In this document: positions 5,729-6,295 of the stretch, in pieces
Layout of the letters: each line of letters begins with the position of its first letter
How positions within the stretch are numbered: position 1 is the stretch's first letter
From: JBBCJT01 sp037190665
GTDB taxonomy: Bacteria > Pseudomonadota > Alphaproteobacteria > Acetobacterales > Acetobacteraceae
DNA length: 6,295 nt
Assembly: GCA_037190665.1 (NCBI GenBank)
Contig: JBBCJT010000091.1
Coordinates: 1-6,295 of the forward strand
Direction of reading: 5' to 3'
Position numbers and translations under genes: made by a program
The notes under the pieces: model-generated
What the model saw: the letters and a program-made list of their open reading frames with translations, nothing else
Told to the model about the DNA's origin: nothing
Database searches by the model: none

Positions 5729-6295
5729 TCAGTGCCAGAACCGGCGCGCCAGCGAGTCGAAGAAGCTGAACAGCGCGTCGCCCGCGATGATGCCGGCGGC
5801 GAAGACCTCCATGCTGCCTTCGCTGTTGCCGCCCTGCCGGGCCTGCCACACCAGCCGGCAGAGGATGCCCGCCAGCACCGCCCAGCCCGCCATGGGGAAG
5901 TTGATCAGCAGGCCGGTCGCGAACAGCACGCCGATCTGCCGCTTGGTGCCGCCGATGAACTGCAGGATCGCGCCGGGGATGGCCCAGACCAGCAGCGACC
6001 ACGCCACGCCAGGCGCGACGCCGGCATTGATCGTCGCCGCGTAGACCCGGTTCACCGGGGCGACGAGGTTCTGGTCGAAATACGACTGGTACGACACCAG
6101 CACCACGATGCCCGCGATGACGAAGGCGAACATCGCGGCGAAAAGCTGCTGCAACCGGCCGGCCCGCTCGAAGGCCGGATCGGCGCCATGGCCGCGCAGG
6201 ATGTACCCGGCCTTCAGGTCGTACCCCATGTCGGCGAAGGCCGGCCCCGTCGCCGCGGAGAAGCCGACCAGCAGCGCCAGCGCCGGCATCGGGAA
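5729..6295 (-). CDS. Probable OPT/YSL-family transporter, C-terminal part (5' end off right edge)
   Basis: The last 188 codons of a membrane protein are visible. The frame stays open through the right edge, so the ATG at 6287-6289 is probably an internal methionine. The segment ATGPAFADMGYDLKAGYILR resembles the D-L-K-T-G-Y stretch of oligopeptide transporter (OPT) proteins. It is followed by hydrophobic helices (LFAAMFAFVIAGIVVLVSY; WSLLVWAIPGAILQFIGG; GVLFATGLLINFPMAGWAVL) and a final A-A-G-I-I-A-G-D-A-L-F motif, like the A-x-G-L-I-A-G-E region ending many OPT proteins. OPT members import oligopeptides or, in the YSL branch, metal-chelate complexes by proton coupling. The family call is by resemblance and only the C-terminus is available, so another polytopic family is possible. 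It lies 98 nt upstream of the EamA gene on the same strand and may share its transcript. Confidence 0.6.
   Translation of the reverse strand, partial: FPMPALALLVGFSAATGPAFADMGYDLKAGYILRGHGADPAFERAGRLQQLFAAMFAFVIAGIVVLVSYQSYFDQNLVAPVNRVYAATINAGVAPGVAWSLLVWAIPGAILQFIGGTKRQIGVLFATGLLINFPMAGWAVLAGILCRLVWQARQGGNSEGSMEVFAAGIIAGDALFSFFDSLARRFWH

Noticed and set aside
4593..6044. A 483-codon plus-strand open frame crossing the tam 3' end, the EamA gene and part of the OPT-like gene.
   Set aside because: It is rich in Arg, Gln and His with no domain, and lies antisense to two membrane protein genes with clear hydrophobic helices.

Overview
The window is very GC-rich (roughly 70% by eye). It reads as a piece of an alphaproteobacterial chromosome. 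The 44-residue-type ribosomal protein L34 and the style of the patatin, kinase and transporter genes fit an Acetobacteraceae-like (Roseomonas-type) bacterium, but that placement is inference and nothing here proves it. There is no rRNA, tRNA, CRISPR array, insertion sequence or phage gene.

Layout. (1) 1-128, minus strand: rpmH (L34), cut by the left edge and starting at GTG. Its promoter lies in a 178-nt divergent spacer (129-306). (2) 307-3811, plus strand: three closely packed genes that look like one operon. They encode a patatin-like phospholipase, an octopine/nopaline dehydrogenase family enzyme, and a membrane sensor histidine kinase with no response regulator in view. The first junction overlaps by one base (TGATG). 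At the second, the kinase either starts in a GTGA overlap or at an ATG 20 nt after the stop. The patatin start has no Shine-Dalgarno sequence and may be leaderless. (3) 3812-3955: a 144-nt spacer dense in palindromes, including a composite inverted repeat that takes in the kinase stop codon. (4) 3956-4732, plus strand: tam, trans-aconitate 2-methyltransferase. (5) 4734-5630, minus strand: an EamA/DMT-type transporter, tail-to-tail with tam and one base apart. (6) 5631-5728: a spacer with a strong stem-loop just upstream of the EamA start. (7) 5729-6295, minus strand: the C-terminal part of a probable OPT/YSL-family oligopeptide or metal-chelate transporter that runs off the right edge.

How the genes work together. 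The lipase, opine-type dehydrogenase and kinase are probably co-transcribed, but the sequence does not show a shared pathway. tam detoxifies trans-aconitate, a by-product of the citric acid cycle, and looks free-standing. The EamA and OPT genes share a strand and could be co-transcribed from an upstream OPT promoter outside the window. I see no clear new multi-gene system. The points most worth following up are the composite palindrome after the kinase gene, the apparently SD-less patatin start, the structured EamA leader, and the unknown substrate of the opine-type dehydrogenase.
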